Assembly (NCBI GenBank): GCA_965224015.1
Contig: OZ245032.1
Coordinates: 3,410,001-3,474,000, forward strand
DNA from: CBDCVD01 sp965224015
GTDB taxonomy: Bacteria > Pseudomonadota > Alphaproteobacteria > Rhizobiales > CBDCVD01
Length of the DNA: 64,000 nt
Direction: 5' to 3'
A program made the translations under genes and the position numbers. The notes under the pieces were generated by a model. That model worked only from the letters and a program-made list of their open reading frames with translations, was not told where the DNA came from and made no database searches. Shown piece after piece: positions 17,133 to 25,450 of the stretch. Each line of letters begins with the position of its first letter. The first letter of the stretch is position 1.

Positions 17133-18482
17133 CTAAGCGCCGCCGGCGCGCGCCATGGCGCTGACGGGCACGAGGAGAAATCCTCGCCCTTGCAGGTTTT
17201 GCGCCCAACTGGTCAGTTCCGCGATGCTCACCGGCAGGCCCGATGCGATGCCTATGGCAAAGCCCCGTTGCCGCGCCAGGTCCTCCAGATCGTTGAGGCG
17301 GCGGCGAATGGCGCGCTTGGTGGGAACCGCGTCCAGCACCAGGTCACCACGCGCATAAGGGGCACCCAATTGGCGGGCGATCATGGCCGCTGTACCGGTC
17401 GTGGAAGTCCCGTCATCAAGATAAAGGAGGCCACGCTTTTTTGTCTCCTGCAGAACACTCGCCATCGCGTGGGGATTTTGCGTGAAGCGGGCGCCCATGT
17501 AGTTGACAATCCCCGTATAGGAAGGCACACGCGCCATGAGCCAATGCATGCGTTGTGCGTTTTGTTGGGGCGGCGCCTTGGACAGCAGCGTATGCGGCCC
17601 TGGGTTATTCTCCGGATAGTTTATCGGCTCCATGGGCACTTGCAACATATACTCGTGCCCCTTTTGGCGGGCGCGTTCGGCCCAGCGCTGCAGCGAGTTT
17701 CCATAGGGTGCAAAGGCAAAAGTCACAGCCGCCGGCATGTTATCAATAGCGCGCATGGTCGCGGTTTGAGAAATTCCCAGGCCCCCGACCAGAATGGCGA
17801 TACGGGGCAAAGCCCCGAAACCGCTTGGCGCCTGTACCGAGCGCGCATAGGCGTCAAGGGGGCGGCGTCCATTGCGACCCAAACGGGGCAGGGGGCCGTA
17901 TTTGGTCGGCTCCACCAGGTCCGCGAGGGGCCTTGCGGTCTTGCGAAATGTCGGCTTTTTCGCAATCGCACTGGTTGTCAATGTTCCATTGTCTATGGCT
18001 TCCCCCACCTGATCCAGAGCCGCCAATTGCGCATCGGTTAGGGCGTCATCAATCTCACGGCTTGATGTAATAAGGCCATTATCGGCTTGCGCGAGCATTG
18101 TATCGACGGCGGCGTTTGCGGTTGGGTCCGGTTGGTCGATGACGATGCCGGAGGCCGGCTCACCGGAACGCAATAAGCCGATACCGGAAACGTCGCCCTC
18201 ATCGGATGCCGCAAGTTGGGCTTGTGTGTCCTGGGAAAGCTGGAGATCGGCGGCATCTGTTGCCGCAACCGCCAATGTTCTTGTTACGGGTGTTGCCTGG
18301 CTTATGGCCACGACGGCATAGGGCTCCCCCCCCAAACGATCGTCAGCAAGTGCAGCCCACAAAAACACTGACATTAAGGTGATTGCCGCCACAATGCCGC
18401 CGGCAACCAATCCAGTTTCCAGATTGTTGCGGCCCGTGCGGGAGTATCGAGAGAATATCAAAGGTTGGGCAAGTTCATCCAC
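17133..18482 (-). CDS. Divergent polysaccharide deacetylase family protein
   Basis: 449-residue membrane-anchored periplasmic protein. A single hydrophobic segment (VAGGIVAAITLMSVFLWAAL, about 27-46) follows a short cytoplasmic tail. A low-complexity Asp/Ala-rich linker (about 60-200) leads to the C-terminal PF04748 domain: RIAILVGGLGISQTAT, AVTFAFAPYG, HEYMLQVPMEPINYP, GIVNYMGARFT, YLDDGTST and FAIGIASG. The family has the NodB fold with altered active-site residues; its role in bacteria is thought to concern envelope polysaccharide but is poorly known. Operon with rppH (4-nt gap). Confidence 0.88.
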   Translation of the reverse strand: MDELAQPLIFSRYSRTGRNNLETGLVAGGIVAAITLMSVFLWAALADDRLGGEPYAVVAISQATPVTRTLAVAATDAADLQLSQDTQAQLAASDEGDVSGIGLLRSGEPASGIVIDQPDPTANAAVDTMLAQADNGLITSSREIDDALTDAQLAALDQVGEAIDNGTLTTSAIAKKPTFRKTARPLADLVEPTKYGPLPRLGRNGRRPLDAYARSVQAPSGFGALPRIAILVGGLGISQTATMRAIDNMPAAVTFAFAPYGNSLQRWAERARQKGHEYMLQVPMEPINYPENNPGPHTLLSKAPPQQNAQRMHWLMARVPSYTGIVNYMGARFTQNPHAMASVLQETKKRGLLYLDDGTSTTGTAAMIARQLGAPYARGDLVLDAVPTKRAIRRRLNDLEDLARQRGFAIGIASGLPVSIAELTSWAQNLQGRGFLLVPVSAMARAGGA

Positions 18483-18805
18483 GTGAAGAATCCTCTACCC
18501 GGCTTGATTAAGCCGCTAATGCAGCGCAATTCAACCGGTTTTGTGCGGGGCAAGCCCTGCCTCTCAAACATAGCGTTCCTGTACTGACCAGTCCGATCAC
18601 CTCGATCTGTAAGGCGCGATAGTGAGTGCGGGTCGAGGGAAACGGCGATACATGACAAACCTCCGGAGCGAGCCGGCCAGATCGTCAATAGACGTTTCCA
18701 ATTGTCATCAGGGTATCCTGACACCATTTGTGGTTAAATTTCAGTTAAGTGGTACCCGTGTGAACGTGCGCAGTCCTGCCCGGCGACCCGGTTCACAAGG
18801 CCTTG
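18483..18805. other. Intergenic region with an R4 fragment
   Basis: 323 bp between the deacetylase start and the nadK stop, so it must hold the deacetylase-rppH promoter. The R4 core GCCGGCCAGATCGTCAATAG then ACGTTTCC occurs at 18668-18700. The rest shows nothing I recognise. Confidence 0.5.
18668..18700 (-). repeat. R4 repeat fragment
   Basis: GAGCCGGCCAGATCGTCAAT then AGACGTTTCCA: inverse-orientation match to the R4 left end (compare 50106-50219 and 39125-39159). Confidence 0.65.
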
Positions 18806-19606
18806 TCAGAACTGAAACTGCTCATTCAGGATACGTTCGCGCAAATTGTGGTCAGGATCGAACATCGCTAGGGATGATGATTGCGTGTCCTCAACCGCAC
18901 AAACCCGGGACACGGAGCCAAGTTCATGAAAGTCGGCAAATGCCCCCACGCGGCGTTCTTCAGCCTCCGCCACATCAATAATCACCTCCGCATTATTGGC
19001 CAGCAATGCGCCGCGCCAGCGTCGGGGGCGAAAGGGACTGATAGGCGTCACCGCCAAAAGAGACGCATCAATCGGCACAATGGGTCCATGAGCCGAGAAA
19101 TTGTATGCAGTGCTGCCTGCAGGGGTCGAGACCAGTATGCCGTCACTGATCAACTCCTTAAGGCGGGCCCGTCCGTCCACAGAGATTCGCAACTTGGCCG
19201 CAGCATGGGTTTGGCGCAGCAGGGACAACTCGTTCAGCGCCCGTGCCGTATGAACCTCCCCCGAAATTGTGTGTGCAGAGATTTTCAACGGATTCAGGGT
19301 TGTCACCTCAGCACGCGCCAAGCGCGCGTGAAGGTCGTCTTCTGCGTACTCGTTCATCAAAAAGCCCACGGAACCGCAGTTCATCCCGTAAATCGGTACC
19401 CCCGTATCCATAAACTGGTGCAAGGTACGCAGCATAAACCCGTCGCCTCCCAGTGCGACAACGATATCCGCCGCCTCGACAGGGTAGTCCCCATAGCGTG
19501 CAGCCAGGCGCGCGCGCGCTTGATCTGAGGCGCGGTGCGGACTGCTAACAAAGGTGACTTTCCTGTCCGCAGAGTCTGGTTTCATGGTGTTGGTTTTCTC
19601 ATCCAT
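18806..19606 (-). CDS. nadK: NAD kinase
   Basis: 266-residue NAD kinase (PF01513), which phosphorylates NAD to NADP using ATP or polyphosphate. Motifs: GGDGFMLRTLH (GGDG near residue 53, the substrate-binding and catalytic loop), YGMNCGSVGFLMNE, ALNELSL (the conserved NE pair), and STPAGSTAYNFSAHGPIV. The ATG at 19604-19606 is preceded in frame by TTG (19607); neither has a strong ribosome-binding site. It is transcribed away from mraZ. Length is typical for the short bacterial form. Confidence 0.92.
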   Translation of the reverse strand: MDEKTNTMKPDSADRKVTFVSSPHRASDQARARLAARYGDYPVEAADIVVALGGDGFMLRTLHQFMDTGVPIYGMNCGSVGFLMNEYAEDDLHARLARAEVTTLNPLKISAHTISGEVHTARALNELSLLRQTHAAAKLRISVDGRARLKELISDGILVSTPAGSTAYNFSAHGPIVPIDASLLAVTPISPFRPRRWRGALLANNAEVIIDVAEAEERRVGAFADFHELGSVSRVCAVEDTQSSSLAMFDPDHNLRERILNEQFQF

Positions 19607-19651
19607 CAAAAATCTTACTAAAGCTCACTTTTATCACCTCAAGCCAGCACG

Positions 19652-19716
19652 AGATCAGCACGGGGTTAGCTTTAGCTATTTTGCCAGGGGTATAAGCAAA
19701 ACCCATAAAGCTGATC
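19652..19716. repeat. R3 palindromic repeat
   Basis: AGATCAGCACGGGGTTAGCT ... CCCATAAAGCTGATC, an imperfect palindrome of the R3 family. Just after it CTATAGCAAAATGCTATAG (19726-19744) makes a further small hairpin with the R3 core sequence. Confidence 0.75.
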
Positions 19717-19796
19717 GCACTCTAATCTATAGCAAAATGCTATAGGTTGACTGGAATTTTCCATTTCCGACCTGGCTGGCCCGCTCCCGCGCTTTA

Positions 19797-19809
19797 ATAC
19801 CGCTGGTAT
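19797..19809. repeat. Solo R1 right end
   Basis: ATACCGCTGGTAT, the 13-bp self-complementary right terminus of R1, without the rest of the element. A degraded R4 piece (GACCTGGCTGGCCCGCTCCC) lies at about 19770-19790. Confidence 0.6.
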
Positions 19810-19837
19810 TATCCCGGGAAACATCCTGTTGATTCCA

Positions 19838-19877
19838 TTGACGCCCGTTTATTCCCATGGTATCCCATAAATTCCCA
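19838..19877 (+). promoter_or_regulatory. Predicted mraZ promoter with MraZ-box repeats
   Basis: TCCCA occurs at 19853-19857, 19863-19867 and 19873-19877, an exact 10-bp period. Read on the other strand this is TGGGA-N5-TGGGA-N5-TGGGA, the known form of the MraZ operator; a weaker fourth unit GCCCG sits one period upstream at 19843. A possible sigma70-type promoter TTGACG (19838-19843), 17-nt spacer, TATCCC (19861-19866) overlaps the boxes, as expected for autorepression of the dcw cluster. The leader to the mraZ ATG would be about 250 nt. Confidence 0.65.
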
Positions 19878-20127
19878 AATCAATTTTTTCTGATTGCGGG
19901 ATCCATAAACCACATCCGCTGCAGCTTCTTTACAGACATGCGGTTGTATTAGGCTTGGACTGAAGGCGGCAGATGTCCGCAATTTTGCGAGACAGCAAAC
20001 GCATACCACGGCTTGTTCGAGCCCTTATGGAGAGAACACCCAGGCATGAGTCGAGGCCTGATACACACGGTATCGGTAACCTCGGCCATAGGGATAACAG
20101 ACCCGTCATCAGCGACCCAGACCAAGC

Positions 20128-20595
20128 ATGGACCAGTTTGTTTCACATTTTTTCAACAAGCTTGATGCCAAGGGACGCATATCCATCCCGGCACCGTTTC
20201 GCGCTGTTCTGGTGCGCGATGGATTTGAAGGGCTTTACTGTTATCCTGCACTCAACGCACCGGCTCTTGATGCGGGAGGTAATCGCTTGCTGCAACGCAT
20301 TGAAGGGCAGATCGCCGGCATTGCTCCCTACACCCCGGAACATGACCAATACGCGACGGCCCTTTATGGGGTGAGCGAGGTACTGAAGATCGATCGAGAC
20401 GGGCGCATTAATCTGACAGAGACGCTAAAGCAACATGCCGAAATCACGGATGGGGCGGTGTTTGTCGGCCAGGGAGACAAGTTTCAGATTTGGGCACCGG
20501 CGGCGTTCGAGATCCATCGCCAGAGGGGTATTCAGCGTCTGCGCGATCGCATCAATGCCAGGACGGGCGCAGCGTTGACGGGAGGCTCTTCATGA
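20128..20595 (+). CDS. mraZ: Transcriptional regulator MraZ
   Basis: 155-residue protein with two SpoVT/AbrB-like domains. Each has the family DXXXR motif: NKLDAKGRISIP near the start and KIDRDGRINL about residue 88. MraZ forms a ring-shaped oligomer that binds repeats upstream of its own gene and represses the division and wall cluster; matching repeats are seen at 19853-19877. First gene of the cluster; its stop overlaps the rsmH start (ATGA). Confidence 0.96.
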   Translation: MDQFVSHFFNKLDAKGRISIPAPFRAVLVRDGFEGLYCYPALNAPALDAGGNRLLQRIEGQIAGIAPYTPEHDQYATALYGVSEVLKIDRDGRINLTETLKQHAEITDGAVFVGQGDKFQIWAPAAFEIHRQRGIQRLRDRINARTGAALTGGSS

Positions 20596-21605
20596 CAGCG
20601 CCTGCAACCCCCAACGCAGCGATCCAGCACGTGCCGGTTCTCCTGCATCAGGCCATGGCCTTTCTGTCCCCACGCGCAGGGGATTATTTTATTGACGGCA
20701 CCCTTGGGGGCGGGGGGTATAGCCGGTTCCTGCTGGCCGCGGGGGCGCATGTGCTGGCAATTGATCAGGACCCTGACGTGGCGACGATCGCGGCACAGTT
20801 GAAAGACGAGCATCCTCGTCATTTCACGTTCGTGCGTTCCAATTACAGCGACCTTGCGACCCATGCCACGAGGATATTTCCATCAAGACCGGTTGATGGG
20901 GTCGTTCTCGACATCGGTGTGTCCTCGATGCAACTCGATAACAAAGAACGGGGGTTCTCGTTTCGTCGGTGCGGGCCGCTGGATATGCGCATGGCAAAGT
21001 CAGGCCCCTCGGCGGGGGACGCTGTCAACACGTTGCCGCAGGAAAGCTTGCGGCGCATTATTGCGACTTACGGTGAAGAGCCAAGAGCGCGCGCCATCGC
21101 CGCCGCGATTGTTGCCGCGCGCGCAGACAAACCATTGCAGACCACTAAAGACCTTGCTGATATTGTTGCGCGGGTGGTGCGGTCTTGCGGAGCCAGGCAC
21201 CATCCGGCGACGCGCACATTCCAGGCCTTGCGTATTTTTGTAAATAACGAATTGGAGCATCTGGCCAAGGCACTCGTGGCTGCTGAGGGCATATTGCGCG
21301 CTGGGGGCCGCCTTGTGGTGATGACTTTTCACTCCCTTGAGGATCGCATCGTCAAGCGCTTTTTTTCCTCTCGCAGCCGACCTGCGGCAATCTCGCGCCA
21401 CGAGCCGGTCTTGCAGGCGCTCGCGCCCAGTTTTCGGCGCCTGACGCCGCGTTCGGTTACACCACTTGCGCAGGAACTCAGTGTTAACCGGCGGGCCCGG
21501 TCGGCACGCCTGCGCGCAGGTGTGCGAACCGATGCCCCTGCGCTTGCCGTTGACATGCCCGGCCTCGGCGTACCGCAACTTAATCTTGACCAGGTGAGGG
21601 CCTGA
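20592..21605 (+). CDS. rsmH: 16S rRNA m4C1402 methyltransferase RsmH
   Basis: 337-residue SAM-dependent methyltransferase (MraW). The start ATG at 20592 overlaps the mraZ stop and has GGAGG at 20581-20585; the frame is open further up but inside mraZ. Motifs: HVPVLLHQAM, FIDGTLGGGGYSRFLL (SAM loop), VLDIGVSSMQLD, RGFSFRRCGPLDMRM, FQALRIFVNNELE and VMTFHSLEDRIVKRFF. It methylates N4 of C1402 in the ribosomal P site. Conserved position between mraZ and ftsL. Confidence 0.97.
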   Translation: MTAPATPNAAIQHVPVLLHQAMAFLSPRAGDYFIDGTLGGGGYSRFLLAAGAHVLAIDQDPDVATIAAQLKDEHPRHFTFVRSNYSDLATHATRIFPSRPVDGVVLDIGVSSMQLDNKERGFSFRRCGPLDMRMAKSGPSAGDAVNTLPQESLRRIIATYGEEPRARAIAAAIVAARADKPLQTTKDLADIVARVVRSCGARHHPATRTFQALRIFVNNELEHLAKALVAAEGILRAGGRLVVMTFHSLEDRIVKRFFSSRSRPAAISRHEPVLQALAPSFRRLTPRSVTPLAQELSVNRRARSARLRAGVRTDAPALAVDMPGLGVPQLNLDQVRA

Positions 21606-21607
21606 CC

Positions 21608-22009
21608 ATGCGTTTGCTCAATATCTTATGCCTTATTGCCGTTGTTGGCGCAGTGGCGGTGGTTTACCAGATGAAATACGCCGTTGAGCGCCATAGCGAT
21701 CAAGTGGACATTCTTAAAGGGCGCATCGCCAGTGAGCGCGAAGCCATCGCGCTTCTCAAGGCAGAGTGGAGTTTGCTTAACCAGCCAGCACGTTTGCATG
21801 ATCTGGCTAAAGAAAACCATGAGCATCTGGGCCTGAGTACCATGCATCCAACCCAGGTGGTGACCACGAAAACATTGGCGATTGCCCCCGCTCCGGCCGC
21901 AAATGCGTCTCAAAACCACGACGATATCATTACCGGCGCAACCCGGGCCGCTGATCCCGTGGCATCTGTTAAACCAGCCTCTGACGCAGACGCGGAAAGC
22001 CCCCAATGA
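21608..22009 (+). CDS. ftsL: Cell division protein FtsL
   Basis: 133-residue bitopic membrane protein. A single N-terminal transmembrane segment (LLNILCLIAVVGAVAVVYQM) is followed by a periplasmic helix with coiled-coil character (AVERHSDQVDILKGRIASER and on) and a low-complexity tail. It starts 3 nt after rsmH and its stop overlaps the ftsI start (ATGA). FtsL forms the FtsQLB complex that activates septal wall synthesis by FtsW and FtsI. Sequence similarity in this family is weak; the call rests on position, topology and length. Confidence 0.88.
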   Translation: MRLLNILCLIAVVGAVAVVYQMKYAVERHSDQVDILKGRIASEREAIALLKAEWSLLNQPARLHDLAKENHEHLGLSTMHPTQVVTTKTLAIAPAPAANASQNHDDIITGATRAADPVASVKPASDADAESPQ

Positions 22010-23754
22010 CCGACACCAAGTCTTCAGCAAATTCCGTGGCGGCGATCGATATTGATGGCGCGAACAAACTTCTTCGCGGGCGAACGCGTAACCGTATTCT
22101 GCTCACGATGCTGGCCTTTAGCGTTTCGTTTGCCATTATCAGCACGCGTCTTGTGGCCCTGGGGCTAACCCCGTCGCCCGAGCGCATCCGCTATTTGCAC
22201 CCCCAGGACGCGATCGCCGCTGCGCGTCCCGATATTCTTGATCGCAACGGTGAGATCATCGCAACGGACATCAAGACGGCGTCCCTCTATGCGGAGCCAA
22301 AGAAAATCGGCAATATTGACGAGGTGGTTGAAAAACTCACCAAAGCCCTGCCAATGCTGGATGCGCGCGACGTGCATGCCAAGTTGGCCAAAGGCAGTGA
22401 ATTTGTCTGGATCAAGCGCGAGCTTACGCCGCGTCAGCAGGCTCAGGTTCACAATCTTGGTTTGCCCGGATTACGATTTTTGAGCGAAAAACGACGGTTT
22501 TATCCGACTGGGGATTTGCTTGCACACGTCATCGGCCATGTCGACGTGGATAGTCACGGTATCGCGGGGATGGAAAGGGCGATTGACGATGCCGGACTTG
22601 GCGCATTACATCAGGTGGGACTTGCGCGAGGAGAAGATCTACAATCGGTCCGGTTGTCAATCGATGTCCGCGTTCAGCATGTGCTAAACGCAGAGCTTTC
22701 CCGGGCCATGGAAACCTACAGCGCTATTGCTGCCACAGGGGTTTTGATCAATGTTCACACCGGTGAAATTGTCGCCAGCAGTTCTCTGCCCGGATATGAT
22801 CCTCACAGGCCTGCACAGGGGTTGGAAGCTTTGCGCCTTAACAGGGCCAGCGCCGGGGTGTTTGAGTTTGGCTCTGTCTTTAAGGTGTTCAATACGGCGA
22901 TTGCTTTGGACTCGGGACACGTAAACCTGAACCAGCGCTTCGACGCCAGCGCGCCGATCACCATGTCGGGGTTTACCATCAACGATAGCCATCCGCGCCG
23001 CATGGCGATGACGGTTCCTGAGGTCTTTTTATATTCCTCCAACATCGGCTCGGCCCGCATGGCTTTGGCCTATGGTATCGAAGCGCAAAAAACGTATTTC
23101 TCCAGCCTTGGCTTGAGCAAGCGGCTGGCGTTGGAGTTGCCTGAGCGGGCTGCGCCCCTATTGCCGCAGCGATGGGACAAACTGACGAGCATGACCCTGG
23201 CCTTTGGCCACGGGATTTCCGTGACACCAATACAGGTCGCCAGCGCCACCGCCGCATTGGTCAACGGCGGCTATTACGTGCAGCCGACCTTGAAACCCCG
23301 CTCCGAGATCGAAGCTAAGTCTCTTGCGGTTCCCGTTGTCTCAGAACACACCAGCGATGTTATTCGGGCTCTCATGCGCCTGAACGCCGTCATCGGCACG
23401 GGAAAACGGGCTCGCGTTGCCGGTTATCGCGTCGGCGGCAAAACAGGCACCGCCGAAAAGGTCGTGAACGGGCGCTATAGCAAGACAAAGAAACTCACTT
23501 CATTTCTGTCCATATTTCCCGCTGAAATGCCCCATTTCGTCCTGCTGGTCGTCTTGGATGAACCCAGGCAGGGGGAGCTCAAACCCGGAGAACTGACCCG
23601 CGAATACGTGACCGGAGGAACAACCGCGGCTCCGACAACAGCGCGTGTGGTCGAGCGTATCGCCCCCATGCTCGGGATCACGCCAAAATTTGAAAAAGCC
23701 CCGACGGCTCTGGGTCGGTTGATGGGTGATCAGAATAAGGGGCACAATGATTGA
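22006..23754 (+). CDS. ftsI: Septal peptidoglycan transpeptidase FtsI (PBP3)
   Basis: 582-residue class B penicillin-binding protein. One membrane segment (ILLTMLAFSVSFAIISTRLV, 31-50), a dimerisation domain (RPDILDRNGEIIATDI and on) and the transpeptidase domain with the three catalytic motifs: SVFK with Ser290 and Lys293, SSN at 344-346, and KTG at 479-481. It crosslinks septal peptidoglycan in partnership with FtsW. Normal length. A full R1 element separates it from murE, where most relatives have a short gap or overlap. Confidence 0.97.
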   Translation: MTDTKSSANSVAAIDIDGANKLLRGRTRNRILLTMLAFSVSFAIISTRLVALGLTPSPERIRYLHPQDAIAAARPDILDRNGEIIATDIKTASLYAEPKKIGNIDEVVEKLTKALPMLDARDVHAKLAKGSEFVWIKRELTPRQQAQVHNLGLPGLRFLSEKRRFYPTGDLLAHVIGHVDVDSHGIAGMERAIDDAGLGALHQVGLARGEDLQSVRLSIDVRVQHVLNAELSRAMETYSAIAATGVLINVHTGEIVASSSLPGYDPHRPAQGLEALRLNRASAGVFEFGSVFKVFNTAIALDSGHVNLNQRFDASAPITMSGFTINDSHPRRMAMTVPEVFLYSSNIGSARMALAYGIEAQKTYFSSLGLSKRLALELPERAAPLLPQRWDKLTSMTLAFGHGISVTPIQVASATAALVNGGYYVQPTLKPRSEIEAKSLAVPVVSEHTSDVIRALMRLNAVIGTGKRARVAGYRVGGKTGTAEKVVNGRYSKTKKLTSFLSIFPAEMPHFVLLVVLDEPRQGELKPGELTREYVTGGTTAAPTTARVVERIAPMLGITPKFEKAPTALGRLMGDQNKGHND

Positions 23755-23806
23755 CAAGCTTGGGAAATTGGGCCCAAGCTGGATAAATCATGTATGGCGA
23801 ACTCTA

Positions 23807-23909
23807 ATACCAAGGGTCTTTAACAATGACTCATGGCTTAGCGTCAAAGAGTTATGTTATCAAGGCAGTACACCAGTCGGCGTGTATATAAAGCCAATAC
23901 CGCTGGTAT
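23807..23909 (+). repeat. R1 repeat, full copy inside the dcw cluster
   Basis: 103-bp R1 in the 235-bp gap between ftsI and murE. It lies in the middle of what should be a single transcription unit, so it is either read through or affects expression of murE and beyond. Confidence 0.92.
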
Positions 23910-23989
23910 AAATCAATAGGCTTTCGCGGCACAGACTTGCCGTGCCCGCAAATGGCTGTGACAACACCAACCACCACCGTTGAGCGCTG

Positions 23990-25450
23990 ATGATACTTAT
24001 GGACCTGATTAACAACCCCGACTTTTTGGGTCAGGATACGGGCCACATTGTGCCAAGCGGCCTGACCGCGGACAGCCGCGATGTGAAGCCAGGAATGGTA
24101 TTTGCGGCGCTAAAGGGGGCTTCGGCCAATGGCGCGGACTTTATCGACCAGGCGATTGCCGCTGGTGCCTGTGCCGTGTTGCTGGGTGAGGGGCAAGTGG
24201 TCCCCCCGGACCTTCCGGTTCCCGTGATCCGCTCGCCGCATCCGCGCTTGACATTCTCGCATATGGCAGCACGCTTTTATGGCACGCAGCCCGAGACTAT
24301 TGTCGCTGTAACCGGTACAAACGGCAAGACCTCGGTTGCCGAATTCACGCGCCAGATTTGGGATCGCCTGGGACATGCGGCGGCAAGCCTGGGTACGGTC
24401 GGGCTCATCACCCGCGATCATACAAGATATGCCAATTTGACAACCCCGGACCCTGTAAAGCTGCATGCCCGCCTGGCTCATCTGGCGCAACAGGGGGTCA
24501 GTCATGTGGCCATGGAAGCTTCAAGCCACGGCCTTGCCCAATACCGTCTTGACGGGGTCCGCCTGAAAGCTGCGGCGTTTACCAACCTTAGCCGTGATCA
24601 TTTGGACTACCACGGCTCGTTTGATGCCTATTTTGATGCCAAGAAGCGGCTGTTCCAGGAATTAATACCTGAAGATGCAACCATAGTCGTCGATGGGGAT
24701 GAACCTGAAGCCGAATCGATTGCTGCTATTGCCCGCGCCCGTGGCGTGGAGTTGATCCAGGTTGGTCGTGCGGGAGATCTCTTGCGCCTTGACGATGTTA
24801 TCCTTGATGGGGTGCACCAGATCGTTTCGCTCACCTCTGATGGCCGGACGCATCGGATCGCGTTACCGCTCATGGGCGGATTTCAGGTATCCAACGCCCT
24901 GGTTGCCGCGGCCTTGGTAATTGCGACGGGGGGGGCGATTGACGACGCGATCGAAGCGCTGATCTGCTTGCGAGGCGCTCCCGGGCGCATGGAACACATC
25001 GGCAATGCACCAGGCGGCGCGCCGGTATTTGTCGATTATTCCCATACCCCGGCGTCTCTGGAGACCGCACTTCAAGCCCTGCGGCCGTTCTGCAAGAAAC
25101 GGCTAATGGTCGTGTTCGGCTGCGGCGGTGACCGCGATAGACCAAAGCGCGCCCAAATGGGTGAAATCGCAGATCGGCTTGCGGATGTGGTGATTGTTAC
25201 GGATGACAATCCGCGTAGCGAGGATCCGGCCGCCATTCGCGCCGCAATCATGAGTGCGTGCCCGCGTGCGCGCGAGATCGCCGACCGCCGCGAGGCCATT
25301 GAAACTGCTATCGGCGATTTGCAAGGCGAGGATCTCCTGTTAATCGCAGGCAAAGGACACGAAAGCGGTCAGATCGTAGGGGCGACGGTGCTCCCGTTTT
25401 CTGATCGTGATGTGGCGCGTGCAGCCGTCGCTGAAAGAAAACGCCCATGA
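23990..25450 (+). CDS. murE: UDP-MurNAc-tripeptide synthetase MurE (meso-DAP adding)
   Basis: 486-residue Mur ligase that adds the third amino acid to UDP-MurNAc-L-Ala-D-Glu. P-loop GTNGKTS at 109-115; the central domain has SRDHLDYHGSFDAYF; DDNPRSEDP carries the DNPR motif (406-409) that selects meso-diaminopimelate rather than lysine. Start: ATG 23990, with a second ATG 9 nt later; neither has a strong ribosome-binding site. Overlaps murF by 4 nt (ATGA). Confidence 0.96.
   Translation: MILMDLINNPDFLGQDTGHIVPSGLTADSRDVKPGMVFAALKGASANGADFIDQAIAAGACAVLLGEGQVVPPDLPVPVIRSPHPRLTFSHMAARFYGTQPETIVAVTGTNGKTSVAEFTRQIWDRLGHAAASLGTVGLITRDHTRYANLTTPDPVKLHARLAHLAQQGVSHVAMEASSHGLAQYRLDGVRLKAAAFTNLSRDHLDYHGSFDAYFDAKKRLFQELIPEDATIVVDGDEPEAESIAAIARARGVELIQVGRAGDLLRLDDVILDGVHQIVSLTSDGRTHRIALPLMGGFQVSNALVAAALVIATGGAIDDAIEALICLRGAPGRMEHIGNAPGGAPVFVDYSHTPASLETALQALRPFCKKRLMVVFGCGGDRDRPKRAQMGEIADRLADVVIVTDDNPRSEDPAAIRAAIMSACPRAREIADRREAIETAIGDLQGEDLLLIAGKGHESGQIVGATVLPFSDRDVARAAVAERKRP

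Noticed and set aside
17190..18041. 283-codon open frame antisense to the polysaccharide deacetylase
   Set aside because: The deacetylase on the other strand has clear family motifs through this stretch; the antisense frame is rich in Arg/His/Gln with no recognisable domain, as expected of a shadow.
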